In this document: positions 1-10,746 of the stretch, one piece after another
Position numbering within the stretch: the stretch's first letter is position 1
Layout of the letters: each line of letters begins with the position of its first letter
Origin: Burkholderiales bacterium
Lineage (GTDB): Bacteria > Pseudomonadota > Gammaproteobacteria > Burkholderiales > Eutrophovitaceae
NCBI GenBank assembly: GCA_030834275.1
Contig: JAURFP010000004.1
Location: 1 to 63,269 of the forward strand
Reading direction: 5' to 3'
Length of the DNA: 63,269 nt
Position numbers and translations under genes: made by a program
Notes under the pieces: generated by a model
What the model saw: only the letters and a program-made list of their open reading frames with translations
Database searches by the model: none
What the model was told of the DNA's origin: nothing

Positions 1-217
1 ATTTTATGAAATCGCCACGAAACAAACCGCATGATCGTAGACTCAGTAACGCGAGAGATTCCCAACGAATACGTAAAATTTTTTCTGCGCCGCAAAAAAA
101 CAAATAAAAACTGAGCTTTAACCCTACCGCTTCTTCCTATATACTTCGCCCGACCTCGCTTATTGGTCTGTAGAAGAAGTAGATGCAGTAAATTCCAATT
201 ACATAGGGAGATTTTAA

Positions 218-817
218 ATGGCAGCAATATTTCAATCGCTCGGACGTACGGTCATAGCCGGGCTAGTCATCTTGGTGGTCGCAGTGTTAATTACCACCGG
301 AATGACGAGCTCCAGCTTCGAACTAAATCAGTACACAGTAAACTTTATTATGCGTTGGTTGCACGTACTGGCAGGAGTAATGTGGATTGGTCTACTTTGG
401 TACTTTAACTTTGTGCAGATACCCTCGATGCCAAAGATTCCAGATGAACAAAAACCTGCGATTGGGAAAGTTATTGCGCCCACTGCATTGTTTTGGTTCA
501 GATACGCGGCGTTGGCAACCGTCGTCACTGGCTTGCTCTTAGCTCATCTATCTGGTGAGGGATATTTGGTTGGAGCGCTAAGCCTGCAAGCAGCTTATAT
601 CAAGATAGGTTTAGGTATGTGGATGGCTTTAATCATGGCTGCAAACGTGTGGTTTATCATCTGGCCAAACCAAAAGAAAGCGCTTGGTATCGTTTCGGTT
701 GAAGCCGATGCAAAAGCTGCTGCCGCTAAGATGGCAATGATGGCCTCGCGATTCAATACAATGCTATCGATTCCAATGCTTTGGATGATGGTCGCTCAAA
801 CTCATGGTGCCTATTAA
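218..817 (+). CDS. Membrane protein resembling the N-terminal membrane domain of urate hydroxylase PuuD (no cytochrome domain)
   Basis: 199 aa with several TM segments; 'MRWLHVLAGVMWIGLLWYFNFVQIP' resembles the PuuD/Urate_ox_N membrane domain; RBS aggga upstream. Confidence 0.7.
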   Translation: MAAIFQSLGRTVIAGLVILVVAVLITTGMTSSSFELNQYTVNFIMRWLHVLAGVMWIGLLWYFNFVQIPSMPKIPDEQKPAIGKVIAPTALFWFRYAALATVVTGLLLAHLSGEGYLVGALSLQAAYIKIGLGMWMALIMAANVWFIIWPNQKKALGIVSVEADAKAAAAKMAMMASRFNTMLSIPMLWMMVAQTHGAY

Positions 818-830
818 TTTTGAGCTAATC

Positions 831-862
831 AAAAAAGCCCGCTTGAAGAGCGGGCTTTTTTT
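831..862 (+). terminator. Rho-independent terminator, possibly bidirectional
   Basis: aaaaaagcccgct-tgaag-agcgggcttttttt just after the stop at 817 and before the convergent gene. Confidence 0.85.
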
Positions 863-868
863 ATTCTG

Positions 869-1930
869 TTAACTTAAAAGTACCCGACAGTCCTCAACAA
901 GATTCTGAATGAGGTTCGATACACTCTGACACTTTCCAAGTCTTGATCCCTGGCCCGACCACATCACCATGAAATCACGATTCTCTTGTTTATTTGCGAG
1001 AGCGCGTAATTTAGAAGACAAAGAATATTGGTAAGGATAAGGTAGAAACGATTCGTCTAAAACTTCTAATTCAGTCACGTACCGATTGGGAATTGCGCGA
1101 GCTGGCTTGCCAGATATCGCACGCGTGATTAACGTGTCTTCTGAATGCGTCTCTCTAAGTTGTTTTCTCCACTCCTGGGAAACTGAAAACTCGTCGCAGG
1201 TTAAGAACGCTGTCCCCATTTGTACCCCAGACGCACCGAGTTGCAAAGCTGAGGTAACTCCACGGGCATCCATGATGCCTCCCGCCGCAACCACGGGTAC
1301 AGATACCGAATCAACTACTTGAGGAACTAGAGCAAACAATCCTACAGTGGGAGGTAAATCGGGAGACAAAAAACTTCCACGGTGCCCCCCAGCTTCAAAG
1401 CCTTGGGCGATGACCACATCGACTCCAGCTGCCTCGAGCTCGATAGCCTCCTTGACTGTTGTGGCCGAGCACAAGACCTTCGCACCGTTTGATTTTGCGA
1501 ACTCCACCAAATTGGCAGAGACGCCAAAGTGGAAACTTATCACCGGGACTTTTTCTTCCACCAATACTGCTAACTGATCCCAAGTTGGTCCATAAATATT
1601 TTCTAGCTCTGGTAAACCTCCCAGATTGAGCTCATCGTGATAGCCCAGCACTAGATTGCGTAATTCTGGGCTAGGGACTATCCCTTCATCAGAGGTTTTT
1701 TCCGAGATCGTAAATAGATTTACATTAAAGACCGATACACCCGCATCCCGAATCTCTCGGATAGAACGACGTAAGACATCAAGTTTGAAATTCGCAGCAC
1801 CCAAACTAGCCAGCACACCACAATAGCCTGTGGCGACCGTGCTATTTACATTTGTCACCCCGGCCATCGGCGCTTGGATAATCGGGTGATTGATACGCAA
1901 AATCTCTAGAAGTCTTCTGTCTTTCCACAT
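869..1930 (-). CDS. NAD(P)H-dependent flavin oxidoreductase / nitronate monooxygenase family
   Basis: 353 aa; 'HPIIQAPMAGVTN', 'AQGFEAGGHRG', 'VVAAGGIMDARGV', 'GASGVQMGTAFL' are 2-nitropropane dioxygenase family motifs. Confidence 0.88.
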   Translation of the reverse strand: MWKDRRLLEILRINHPIIQAPMAGVTNVNSTVATGYCGVLASLGAANFKLDVLRRSIREIRDAGVSVFNVNLFTISEKTSDEGIVPSPELRNLVLGYHDELNLGGLPELENIYGPTWDQLAVLVEEKVPVISFHFGVSANLVEFAKSNGAKVLCSATTVKEAIELEAAGVDVVIAQGFEAGGHRGSFLSPDLPPTVGLFALVPQVVDSVSVPVVAAGGIMDARGVTSALQLGASGVQMGTAFLTCDEFSVSQEWRKQLRETHSEDTLITRAISGKPARAIPNRYVTELEVLDESFLPYPYQYSLSSKLRALANKQENRDFMVMWSGQGSRLGKCQSVSNLIQNLVEDCRVLLS

Positions 1931-2032
1931 CTACTCAACCTTAAATTCCAAAAAATAATTGGAGGATAATATACAATCCACAAACACTTAAATAGAAACT
2001 ATCTCGAATTTGTAAAGGTAAAATTTTAAACT

Positions 2033-2596
2033 ATGCGTACCCTAAGCTCGCTCATATTCGCAATTATCGCGATCCTAATTACTCCAAACCTACTTGCGGA
2101 TGGCTCCGAGCTAATTGGAGCATGTGCGCATTGTCATGGTACCGATGGGAACTCTAGCTCTGGTCAATATCCTAGCCTTGCGAAACAGAACAAAGAGTAC
2201 ATCGTAAAGCAACTCAAAGACTTCAAAGCTGGGCACAGAACAAATGGCCAAATGTCTCCAATGGTGGGAATCCTCGAAGAAAATGACATGGTCTTACTTG
2301 CTGCGTATTACAACGATCAGAACCCTACAAAACAAAAAGGGATTGACGGCGAGCTCGTAAAGATGGGACAACAATTTGCCAAAGAACTTGGCTGTGCGAG
2401 CTGTCACAAAGCTAATTATCGGGGTGCCGCAGAAATTCCGCGGCTAGCCAGACAAAAACGTGTTTACCTAGAAAAATCGATGACAGATTTTCGCGATGGT
2501 AACCGCAAAAATGCTGACGGCACTAAAATCGATGCAATGAAGACGTTGACCGATGAGCAAATTGTCGCGATTTCGCATTACCTAGCGGGGATGTAA
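2033..2596 (+). CDS. Di-heme c-type cytochrome (cytochrome c4-like), exported
   Basis: Signal peptide; two CXXCH motifs (CAHCHG, CASCHK). Confidence 0.88.
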   Translation: MRTLSSLIFAIIAILITPNLLADGSELIGACAHCHGTDGNSSSGQYPSLAKQNKEYIVKQLKDFKAGHRTNGQMSPMVGILEENDMVLLAAYYNDQNPTKQKGIDGELVKMGQQFAKELGCASCHKANYRGAAEIPRLARQKRVYLEKSMTDFRDGNRKNADGTKIDAMKTLTDEQIVAISHYLAGM

Positions 2597-2602
2597 CTTA
2601 AG

Positions 2603-3865
2603 TCACCGTCCTACGAATGGGAAGGTAACTAGCGGATCTTTCCCTGAAACAAGGTCGGCAACTGCCGCGCCAGATCCACAGGCTAAGGTCCATCCTAATG
2701 TGCCGTGGCCAGTGTTAAGGTAGACGTTCTTATGAGCTGTCCTACCAATGTAAGGCACGTTTGATGGCGTCGTTGGCCTCAGGCCTGCCCATCGGATTGC
2801 GCGAGAATAATCGAGGCCTGCGTTTGGAAAAATCGACTTGACTCGAGAGGCTATCGCATCACACCGGTCCAAATTGATGCTCGTATCAAACCCATTTAAC
2901 TCAGCGGTACCTGCCATCCGGAGTTTGTCCCCAAGTCTAGACATCGCTATCTTTCCACCATCGTCGGTAATGCATACCGTAGGCACCCCGGATGGATCTG
3001 TGACTGGCACCGTAAGGGAATAACCTTTAACAGGAAAAACTGGTAAGTCAACGCCAATCAATTTGGTTATAAATGGACTATGACAACCAAGCGCTACTAC
3101 AAAAGCGTCTCCCTCAACGGTTACGCCACCACTCGCGGTTTTAGTGCGAACGCCAGCAATACCCGAGTTCGTTTCGATAAAACCGGTGATATCGGCACCA
3201 TAAAGAAACTCGACTCCAAATTTTTCTTTCGTAAGAGCGGCCAAACGCTGAGTGAATACATGCGCATCTCCCGATTCATCATCAGCCGCATACGTCGCAC
3301 CAACGATTGGCAGCAGCCTCGGGCCCTTGAAGGCTGGTTCTATTTCACAGATTCTCGAGAAATCGCAGATGGAAATTTGCAGTCCGTGCTCAATTAAGTT
3401 ATCGATACGTTTGCAAGCTGTAGAAAACTCTTTCTCATCCGTATGAATCTGCAAAATCCCTCGGGTAACCTCGTCATACTGAATACCCGTCTCCGCACGC
3501 AGAGACTGAAGTTTTTCTCTGCTGTAAATCCCCAAACGGAGAATATCAAGAGTATTTTTCTGTGTCTTGCCAGGCAGGCACTCAATTAAAAACCGTAATG
3601 CCCATGACCATTGACGAGAATCCGCTCGTAAACGAAATTTGAGTGGAGCATCCTCACGACCAAGCCACTTGATAATCTTTGCAGGAGCTCCCGGATTTGC
3701 CCACGGCTCTGCTTGGCTGACCGAAATTTGACCACCGTTCGCAAAACTGGTGACAAGACCAGACGCAGGCTCGCGATCAATTACCGTGACTCGATGCCCC
3801 TGTTTTGCAAGATACCATGCGGTGGTGGTTCCGATAACTCCCGCACCAAGTACGACGACTTTCAT
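2603..3865 (-). CDS. dadA: D-amino acid dehydrogenase small subunit-like FAD oxidoreductase
   Basis: 'MKVVVLGAGVIGTTTAWYLAKQGHRVTVIDRE', 'FANGGQISVSQAEPWANPGAP', C-terminal 'NTGHGTLGWTLACGSG'. Confidence 0.9.
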   Translation of the reverse strand: MKVVVLGAGVIGTTTAWYLAKQGHRVTVIDREPASGLVTSFANGGQISVSQAEPWANPGAPAKIIKWLGREDAPLKFRLRADSRQWSWALRFLIECLPGKTQKNTLDILRLGIYSREKLQSLRAETGIQYDEVTRGILQIHTDEKEFSTACKRIDNLIEHGLQISICDFSRICEIEPAFKGPRLLPIVGATYAADDESGDAHVFTQRLAALTKEKFGVEFLYGADITGFIETNSGIAGVRTKTASGGVTVEGDAFVVALGCHSPFITKLIGVDLPVFPVKGYSLTVPVTDPSGVPTVCITDDGGKIAMSRLGDKLRMAGTAELNGFDTSINLDRCDAIASRVKSIFPNAGLDYSRAIRWAGLRPTTPSNVPYIGRTAHKNVYLNTGHGTLGWTLACGSGAAVADLVSGKDPLVTFPFVGR

Positions 3866-3895
3866 ACGATAAATTATTTAAAAATTTTCTGATTG

Positions 3896-4654
3896 CTACT
3901 GAGCAACCCAAGCCCCGTCAGACAAAATGTCCGTACCGGTAATAAACGAAGCTCCCTCCGAGCAGATGAACTTCGCGATCTCACCGATCTCCTTTGGCTC
4001 CCCCCATCTTCTCGCCGGAACTGCCGAGAGAATTTGCTCGTTCTTAGTAGGATCTGCCCTCAAAGGAGCAGTGAGATCGGTTGCATAAAATCCTGGGCCA
4101 ATGGCAACGACATTAATACCGTCGTCAACCAACTCAAGTGCCATGGACTTGGTGATCGCGAGAACACCATGCTTGGTAGCACAGTAGGCTGCGCGGCCAA
4201 CACTACCAACACGCGCCATGATCGAAGTGATATTAATGATCCTTCCCCACTTACGAGTTTTCATTTGTGGAACAAAAGCTCTCGAGCAGAGAAAAACTCC
4301 AGTCAAATTTGTATCAACGACGGTATTCCACTCATCCAAACTGAATTCGTGAAGATTTTTACGTATGGCGGTTCCCGCATTATTGATAAGGATATGTGCA
4401 TCGCCAAGTTGTGATTTAACATCCTCTGCTAACTTTTCCACCTCGTTCTCTTTTCTTACATCGCAAGTCAAAACGATTGAATCCGTTCGCTGCTCGGACA
4501 AAAGATCGCGAGTTTCATTCAGCTTTTCCACATCACGTCCCACGCAAGCGATCGTTGCCCCCGCACTCCCGAGACTCAATGCCATCGCTCGCCCTAGGCC
4601 GCGACTGGCCCCTGTAATCACAGCTACCTTACCTTCGAGAAAACGCTCGGACAT
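3896..4654 (-). CDS. SDR family oxidoreductase
   Basis: 'VAVITGASRGLGRAMA', 'ILINNAGT', 'YCATKHGV' Rossmann/YxxxK motifs. Confidence 0.9.
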   Translation of the reverse strand: MSERFLEGKVAVITGASRGLGRAMALSLGSAGATIACVGRDVEKLNETRDLLSEQRTDSIVLTCDVRKENEVEKLAEDVKSQLGDAHILINNAGTAIRKNLHEFSLDEWNTVVDTNLTGVFLCSRAFVPQMKTRKWGRIINITSIMARVGSVGRAAYCATKHGVLAITKSMALELVDDGINVVAIGPGFYATDLTAPLRADPTKNEQILSAVPARRWGEPKEIGEIAKFICSEGASFITGTDILSDGAWVAQ

Positions 4655-4765
4655 ACCACCACCTCTTCATTACAGTAAAACCCCAGTATACAACCTCATA
4701 GATCACGCGATTTTCGGATATAGTCTTACCCCATTACACCTTTACTAAACCGATCAAATTTTTCA

Positions 4766-6433
4766 ATGGTTCAACGCAGACACGAAAAACACTGGCCCGA
4801 GCACTTACCACAGACGCTTGAAGTACCCGGTCATTCCCTATTCCAAAATCTTGTAGAGACCGCATCAAAATTTCCGACCAAAGAAGCCATCGTGTTCTAC
4901 GGAAGGACGATTTCTTATCAAGAACTGCTCGACACCACAAAAGCGCTATCTATTTTTTTGATTGAGACTTGCAAAATAAGCCCGGGTGACCGCGTTTTAC
5001 TCGACCTGCAATCATCCCCACAATTTGTCATAGGGTATTACGCAATACTTGGATGTGGCGCAATTGTCGTTCCAGTAAGCCCGATGAATGTATCGAATGA
5101 GCTCGAGCATTATTTATCCGACTCGGATGCGAGAGCAGCAATCATAGGTCAAGATCTTCTCGCTGAATTTTCAAAGTTACTAGATAAAAAAGCGGTACAC
5201 CTGATTGTTGCTCAGTATGCAGACTACGTCGAGGACACAAACGTATCTGACTATCCGAGCTTTATTTCGACTAGTACTGCGATTCCTGAAACCAAAAATA
5301 TCTCAATTTGGAAGACAGCAATCCAGTCAACCAAAACCGCAGCGCTACCCAGAACAAAACCCAGTGATCTCGCGGCAATTCTCTACACTTCGGGGACGAC
5401 AGGATTACCTAAGGGGTGTATGCATTCGCATGAAACAATCATGAGAACAGCCGTTGGTGCGGTCGTATGGGAAGAAATGGACTCAAACTCTCGTCTGTTA
5501 TGTACAGCGCCTATGTTTCATGTCACCGGTATGCAACACAGTTTGAATGCCGGCATCTTGGCAGGCGCGACTCTAGTGATCCTCCCTCGATGGAACCCGA
5601 CGATGGCGGGCGCTTTAATTGAGAGATATGGATGCACGCATTGGGCGAACGTCCCTACGATGGTAGTTGATTTACTCGCAGATCCCGCAACGGCCAAGCG
5701 CGATTTAAGCTCAATGAAAAATATTTTTGGCGGAGGATCTTCTATGCCGGAGGCTGTTGCCCAAAAATTATTCGAGCGATGCGGTATTCGCTACATGGAG
5801 GCATACGGGATGACAGAAACCATATCTCAGACCCACATGAATCCTCACCACGAATTGCGCAAACAGTGCCTCGGCATCCCTACGTTCGATACTCTATCAA
5901 CGGTTATTGACCCAGAGACACTCGAGGAACTCGGCCCTAACGTGACTGGAGAGATTATCTCATCCGGCCCACAAGTCATGATCGGGTATTGGCAGCGAGA
6001 CGATGCCAACAAAGAGGCCTTTATCGATATTGAGGGGCAACGATTTTTTAGAACCGGGGACCTTGGTCGATACGATGAAGATGGATTTTTTTATATTTCC
6101 GATCGATTAAAACGCATGATTAACGCAGCGGGTTATAAAGTTTGGCCAGCTGAGGTTGAAATGACACTATATAAACATCCTGGCATTAAGGAGGTAGCGA
6201 TTATCTCAAGTCCTGACGCTCGAAAAGGAGAAACGGTCAAGGCCATTGTTGTTCCCCAAGACGAATTCCGAGAAAAAATCTCGGGAGACGATATTATTAA
6301 ATGGGCAAGAGAAAATATGGCGGCGTACAAGATACCGAGGAGCGTCGAATTCATAGACGCTTTACCTAGATCAGGAACGGGAAAAATTCAATGGCGACTC
6401 CTGCAGGAAAAAGAATGGGAAGGTAAATCCTGA
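4766..6433 (+). CDS. AMP-binding acyl-CoA synthetase (long/medium-chain fatty-acid-CoA ligase-like)
   Basis: 'ILYTSGTTGLPKGCMHSH', 'EAYGMTET', 'YISDRLKRMINAAGYKVWPAEVE', 'LPRSGTGKI'. Confidence 0.92.
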   Translation: MVQRRHEKHWPEHLPQTLEVPGHSLFQNLVETASKFPTKEAIVFYGRTISYQELLDTTKALSIFLIETCKISPGDRVLLDLQSSPQFVIGYYAILGCGAIVVPVSPMNVSNELEHYLSDSDARAAIIGQDLLAEFSKLLDKKAVHLIVAQYADYVEDTNVSDYPSFISTSTAIPETKNISIWKTAIQSTKTAALPRTKPSDLAAILYTSGTTGLPKGCMHSHETIMRTAVGAVVWEEMDSNSRLLCTAPMFHVTGMQHSLNAGILAGATLVILPRWNPTMAGALIERYGCTHWANVPTMVVDLLADPATAKRDLSSMKNIFGGGSSMPEAVAQKLFERCGIRYMEAYGMTETISQTHMNPHHELRKQCLGIPTFDTLSTVIDPETLEELGPNVTGEIISSGPQVMIGYWQRDDANKEAFIDIEGQRFFRTGDLGRYDEDGFFYISDRLKRMINAAGYKVWPAEVEMTLYKHPGIKEVAIISSPDARKGETVKAIVVPQDEFREKISGDDIIKWARENMAAYKIPRSVEFIDALPRSGTGKIQWRLLQEKEWEGKS

Positions 6434-6491
6434 TATGCGACGACTAACAATACCATCGCAAAATTCCTCTGAACCGCATTGAGGTATTCAA

Positions 6492-7781
6492 ATGAGTCAG
6501 ATCAATTCATTAGAGCAGGAAATCATCTCAGCGATTCGCGAATCTGAGAATGAGATCATAGACCTGATAAGGGACCTTGTTTCACATCCAAGTCTTCTCG
6601 GTTATGAGAAAAGCGGGCAAGACTTCATGGAAGACCAATTCCTTAAATTGGGCCTAGAGGTCGACCGGTTTGAGATTGATAACGATGCCCTTTGCAAGGT
6701 TAAGGGCTATTCACCCCCCGTCGGTGAGTGGAAAAATCACGAGAATGTCGTCGGAAAATTTCGATCAAAAAAACAGATAGGCAAGTCACTCATATTGAAC
6801 GGGCATATCGATGTAGTACCAGTGGGCTCAGAGGAACTGTGGTCCAGCCATCCATTTTCTCCAGTGGTGCGAAACGGTCGGATATATGGTCGCGGTAGTG
6901 GGGATATGAAAGCGGGTATAGCTGCCTACTTAGTGGCATATCGAGCAATCAAAAATCTGGGCTACGTGCCCGCTGCGGACGTAATACTTCAGTCAGTTGT
7001 CGAAGAAGAGTGTACGGGAAACGGAGCGCTAGCGTGTCTTCACCGAGGTTATACCGCGGACGCCGCAATCATTCCTGAACCCTTCAACGAAACCATCATG
7101 TCTGCGCAGGTCGGGGTTATGTGGCTTCAAATCGAGGTGACGGGAAAACCTGCGCACGTACTGAACGACACCAGTGGAATCAATGCCATTGAGAGTGCAT
7201 TTCAAATTTGGCAGCACTTAAAAACACTCGCAACCGATTGGAACGATCCTGTACGAAGACATCCCGCCTTCGCTAAAACTAAAAATCCTATTAAATTTAA
7301 TTTAGGAAAAATTCAAGGTGGGGAGTGGGCCTCATCCCTACCGACCAAATGTCAGATGGATATTCGATGTGGTTTCTTTCCAGATGAGGAACCAGATTCT
7401 GTTCGCACGGCTATAGAGAATCATCTCGCACGCAGTATCAAAACTGATCCACGTCTTGAGGGTGTCTACTACAAAATATCCTACGCCGGATTTCAATCGC
7501 CTGGTTGCGTTGTCGATACGACATCGCAACCAATACAAACGTTAGCGAGCGCACATCACGATGTTCTCGGAAAAGACGTGGAGCTATTCGCAAGCGCTGC
7601 AACTACGGATGTTAGAACATTTGAAATCTACGGAAAAATACCGGCCACGTGTTATGGGCCTGAGGCAACCAATATTCATGCGATAGACGAATCAGTCTCC
7701 ATCGAAAGTTCTCTCAAGGTTGCTTCAGTACTGGCGATATTTATAGCGAGATGGTGTCAGCTCGAAAAAGTAATTACTTAG
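6492..7781 (+). CDS. M20 family metallopeptidase / ArgE-DapE family deacylase
   Basis: 'LILNGHIDVVPVG', 'GRGSGDMKAGIAAYL', 'VVEEECTGNGALACL'. Confidence 0.9.
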   Translation: MSQINSLEQEIISAIRESENEIIDLIRDLVSHPSLLGYEKSGQDFMEDQFLKLGLEVDRFEIDNDALCKVKGYSPPVGEWKNHENVVGKFRSKKQIGKSLILNGHIDVVPVGSEELWSSHPFSPVVRNGRIYGRGSGDMKAGIAAYLVAYRAIKNLGYVPAADVILQSVVEEECTGNGALACLHRGYTADAAIIPEPFNETIMSAQVGVMWLQIEVTGKPAHVLNDTSGINAIESAFQIWQHLKTLATDWNDPVRRHPAFAKTKNPIKFNLGKIQGGEWASSLPTKCQMDIRCGFFPDEEPDSVRTAIENHLARSIKTDPRLEGVYYKISYAGFQSPGCVVDTTSQPIQTLASAHHDVLGKDVELFASAATTDVRTFEIYGKIPATCYGPEATNIHAIDESVSIESSLKVASVLAIFIARWCQLEKVIT

Positions 7782-9489
7782 CTTTTAAAAAATCAAAGTC
7801 ACACCCATCTGGCGCTTGAGTAACTGTCTCTCGATATAGCTTCGAGTACCCTCGTTCAGGAATTACGGGTGGCTGCCAACCACTTCGACGGCGTTGGAGT
7901 TCCGATGGCTCTACCAAAAGCTCAAGCACTTTATTCTTTACCGAAATACGAATCCGGTCACCGTTTTCTACGAATGCAAGATTTCCCCCCGAGGCAGCAT
8001 CAGGTGATACATGAAGCACCACAGTCCCAAAAGCAGTACCGCTCATCCTAGCGTCCGAGATTCGTACCATGTCTTTCACCCCAGCAGACGCAAGCTTTTT
8101 CGGAATGGGCAAGTAACCAGCCTCGGGCATACAGGATTCACTCTTCGGGCCCGCGTTCTTTAAAACTAAAAAATCATCTGCAGTTACATCCAAGTCTGGC
8201 GAGTCGATCCTTTCCGATAAATCTTCAAGCGAATTAAATACGACTGCTCGCCCCTCTTTTTCAAATAAATTTGGATCTGCCGCTGCGCGCTTTAATATTG
8301 CGCCAGTCGGTGCAAGGGACCCGAAAAGAGCAACCAACCCACCCTCTTTTTGGTAGGGATCACTGAAAGGTCGGACCACATCGCGATCAACCCAAGTAGG
8401 AGCCACCTTCAACCGTTCGCCTAACGTTTCTCCAGTCACAGTCATGCAGTCTAGGTTTAATTGTTCACGAAGCTCCCAAAGCACAGCCTGAAGCCCACCT
8501 GCAGCAAATAAATCTTGCATGTAGTGCTCACCGGTTGGCTTGAGATTCACTAATACCGGAGTTTCATCAGAGAGACGATTGAGCTCCTCAAGTGATAGTT
8601 CGATGCCGCAACGTCCAGCTACTGCCGCTAAATGAATCACCGCATTCGTTGAACCACTGATCGCCAACAATACGCGTAGGGCATTCTCGACTGAGTCTCG
8701 AGTTATGACTGACCTGGGCAGCGGCCCTCGATCAACCGCCATTTCCATTGCTCTCTCGCCACATGCTTCAGCAAGCCGCAATCGATCCGCATGTACCGCA
8801 GGAATCGCAGCACTATTTGGAAGTCCCATTCCAAGCGCCTCAGTAATGCTCGCCATCGTGCTCGCGGTTCCCATGACCGCACAACTACCAGCCGTCGTCG
8901 CCAACTTACCTTCGATTTCGTCGATTTGCGCATCTGAGATTTCGCCCGCTCTGTAACGCCCCCAGAATCTTCGGCAGTCCGTGCACGCTCCCAAGCGCTC
9001 ACCTTGAAAAGGCAGCGCGAGCATGGGTCCCGTTACGAGCTGAATACTCGGGACATTAGCAGATGCCGCCCCCATCAGTTGGGCTGGAACGGTTTTGTCA
9101 CAACCCCCAATCAGCACGCACGCATCCATTGGCTGCGCTCGAATCATCTCCTCGACATCCATCGCCATCAGATTTCGGAATTTCATGCTAGTGGGAGAGA
9201 GAAAGACTTCCCCCAAGGAGGTAGTCGGAAAGTCGATCGGTAACCCTCCACGCTTCAATACACCCCGTTTAACTGCCTCGACTAACTCTGGCATGGAGCG
9301 ATGACAATTATTGAACCCACTCGGAGATGTTGCGATACCGATGATTGGCCGGTCAAGGGTATCTACAGAATACCCCATAGACCTAGCAAACGATCTTCTC
9401 AGATAGGCAGCAAACCCGGGGTCACCGTAATTCGTAAGATTCCCTTCGATGCCCAAAGTCTTATTTTTTTTACTCATTCGTGAGGCCAC
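7774..9489 (-). CDS. IlvD/Edd family dehydratase (sugar-acid/dihydroxy-acid dehydratase)
   Basis: 571 aa; 'GGCDKTVPAQLMGAASANVPSI', 'TAGSCAVMGTASTMASITEALGM', 'RISDARMSGTAFGTVVLHVSPDAASGG'. Confidence 0.92.
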   Translation of the reverse strand: MASRMSKKNKTLGIEGNLTNYGDPGFAAYLRRSFARSMGYSVDTLDRPIIGIATSPSGFNNCHRSMPELVEAVKRGVLKRGGLPIDFPTTSLGEVFLSPTSMKFRNLMAMDVEEMIRAQPMDACVLIGGCDKTVPAQLMGAASANVPSIQLVTGPMLALPFQGERLGACTDCRRFWGRYRAGEISDAQIDEIEGKLATTAGSCAVMGTASTMASITEALGMGLPNSAAIPAVHADRLRLAEACGERAMEMAVDRGPLPRSVITRDSVENALRVLLAISGSTNAVIHLAAVAGRCGIELSLEELNRLSDETPVLVNLKPTGEHYMQDLFAAGGLQAVLWELREQLNLDCMTVTGETLGERLKVAPTWVDRDVVRPFSDPYQKEGGLVALFGSLAPTGAILKRAAADPNLFEKEGRAVVFNSLEDLSERIDSPDLDVTADDFLVLKNAGPKSESCMPEAGYLPIPKKLASAGVKDMVRISDARMSGTAFGTVVLHVSPDAASGGNLAFVENGDRIRISVKNKVLELLVEPSELQRRRSGWQPPVIPERGYSKLYRETVTQAPDGCDFDFLKAK

Positions 9490-9938
9490 TGCCCTGTTCT
9501 ACGTGATACATAACCACGCCAGATATGAATGCCTGCCAAAACCGGAAATCCAAGACCGAGGACCCAATGAAGAATAGACGTGAAATCTCGAATTGACTCG
9601 CCGCTTAGGTAATATAAAAAATATCCAGATAGACTCAGCACCGTCATTACTGTGAAAAAAATACTACCGGTAGCAATATTACGATTCAGAGCCCAAGCAC
9701 GTGGGATATGTCCAGGAAGAACCGAACCAAAACCAATGAGCATCAGGGCGGCTGAAATTCCATGTACTTTTAGTAACAGAGGTTCTAGCGGATGATGTAA
9801 GAGCCCGAATTCTCCCTCCACTCGCACAAAATGATGAAGGTATACCCATATAATCCCCGACAAGGTGAGCACGCCACCTACGATGTAGAGATAAACACGC
9901 TGAATATTTCCAAGCCTCATTGCAGTTGTCGTCATCAC
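9474..9938 (-). CDS. Four-TM membrane protein, possible b-type cytochrome (flavin-transfer module)
   Basis: 154 aa hydrophobic; intramembrane His ('LLLKVHGISAALML', 'ILHWVLGLGFPVLAGIHIWRGY'); in operon with apbE and an FMN-binding protein. Confidence 0.6.
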   Translation of the reverse strand: MMTTTAMRLGNIQRVYLYIVGGVLTLSGIIWVYLHHFVRVEGEFGLLHHPLEPLLLKVHGISAALMLIGFGSVLPGHIPRAWALNRNIATGSIFFTVMTVLSLSGYFLYYLSGESIRDFTSILHWVLGLGFPVLAGIHIWRGYVSRRTGQWPHE

Positions 9939-9939
9939 A

Positions 9940-10746
9940 CTAATTTATAACTGAAAATCCGTCTCTCGTAATTAAAAATGCTTTAGCGTCCAGGTTGCTT
10001 AATAATGACGATGAAGCGTTACCCAAAAGCAGCGCACACTTAGCAAGCGCATCAGCATCGAGGCACGTCGCCGCAATAACCGAGGCCGATTCATTTTTCG
10101 ATACCATTTCACCAGTGCTACCATGATATACCACCCCCGATTGCTCGAACCCTGAACTATCTCGCATTCGGGCACTGGTCGCAAAAGCTTTATCACAAAC
10201 GCTCAGAGAGGCGACCGAATACTCAGGTCTGCTCGGATCACGTACATAGACCTCAACGGGTTCTCCGATTGCTCGTAGATCCCCACCCGCATTTACGCAC
10301 ACCGATGAGACACCTTCGCTAAAAATAAATTCAGCGGCTATATCAACAGCATAACCTTTCGCAATTCCTCCAAGGTCGATCGTACTGGAAGTATGTTTTT
10401 TAACAACAGTTTGATCTGAGAAGGCTATGACTTCATTGAGCGGCATCTGATCTTTTACAACATTAAACACGCCACCACTTATTCGGTAAAAATATTCAGC
10501 CTTTCGAAGAACGAAGAGCGTTCGCGGATCAATATCCAGAGGCTGGTTAGTTTTTGCCCCATTAATACGACTGACGTCACTACGAGGATCGAAATAACTT
10601 AAGAGATTCTGGATATCTGAAATACGTTCAAACGCAGTAGTAGCGAGACTCTGTAAGCGTTCCTCGTCATCTCCCGATATTGAAATTTCAACAATTGTCC
10701 CCAGAAGAGGACGCGCTCGCTTAATGGTCGCGTAGGAGCAGATCAT
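9940..10746 (-). CDS. apbE: FAD:protein FMN transferase (ApbE family)
   Basis: 'RARPLLGTIVEISISG', 'TIDLGGIAKGYAVDIAAE', 'VCVNAGGDLRAIG'. Confidence 0.92.
   Translation of the reverse strand: MICSYATIKRARPLLGTIVEISISGDDEERLQSLATTAFERISDIQNLLSYFDPRSDVSRINGAKTNQPLDIDPRTLFVLRKAEYFYRISGGVFNVVKDQMPLNEVIAFSDQTVVKKHTSSTIDLGGIAKGYAVDIAAEFIFSEGVSSVCVNAGGDLRAIGEPVEVYVRDPSRPEYSVASLSVCDKAFATSARMRDSSGFEQSGVVYHGSTGEMVSKNESASVIAATCLDADALAKCALLLGNASSSLLSNLDAKAFLITRDGFSVIN

Noticed and set aside
3893-4414. 173-aa ORF antisense to the SDR gene
   Set aside because: Overlaps a well-supported SDR on the other strand; no recognisable motifs.
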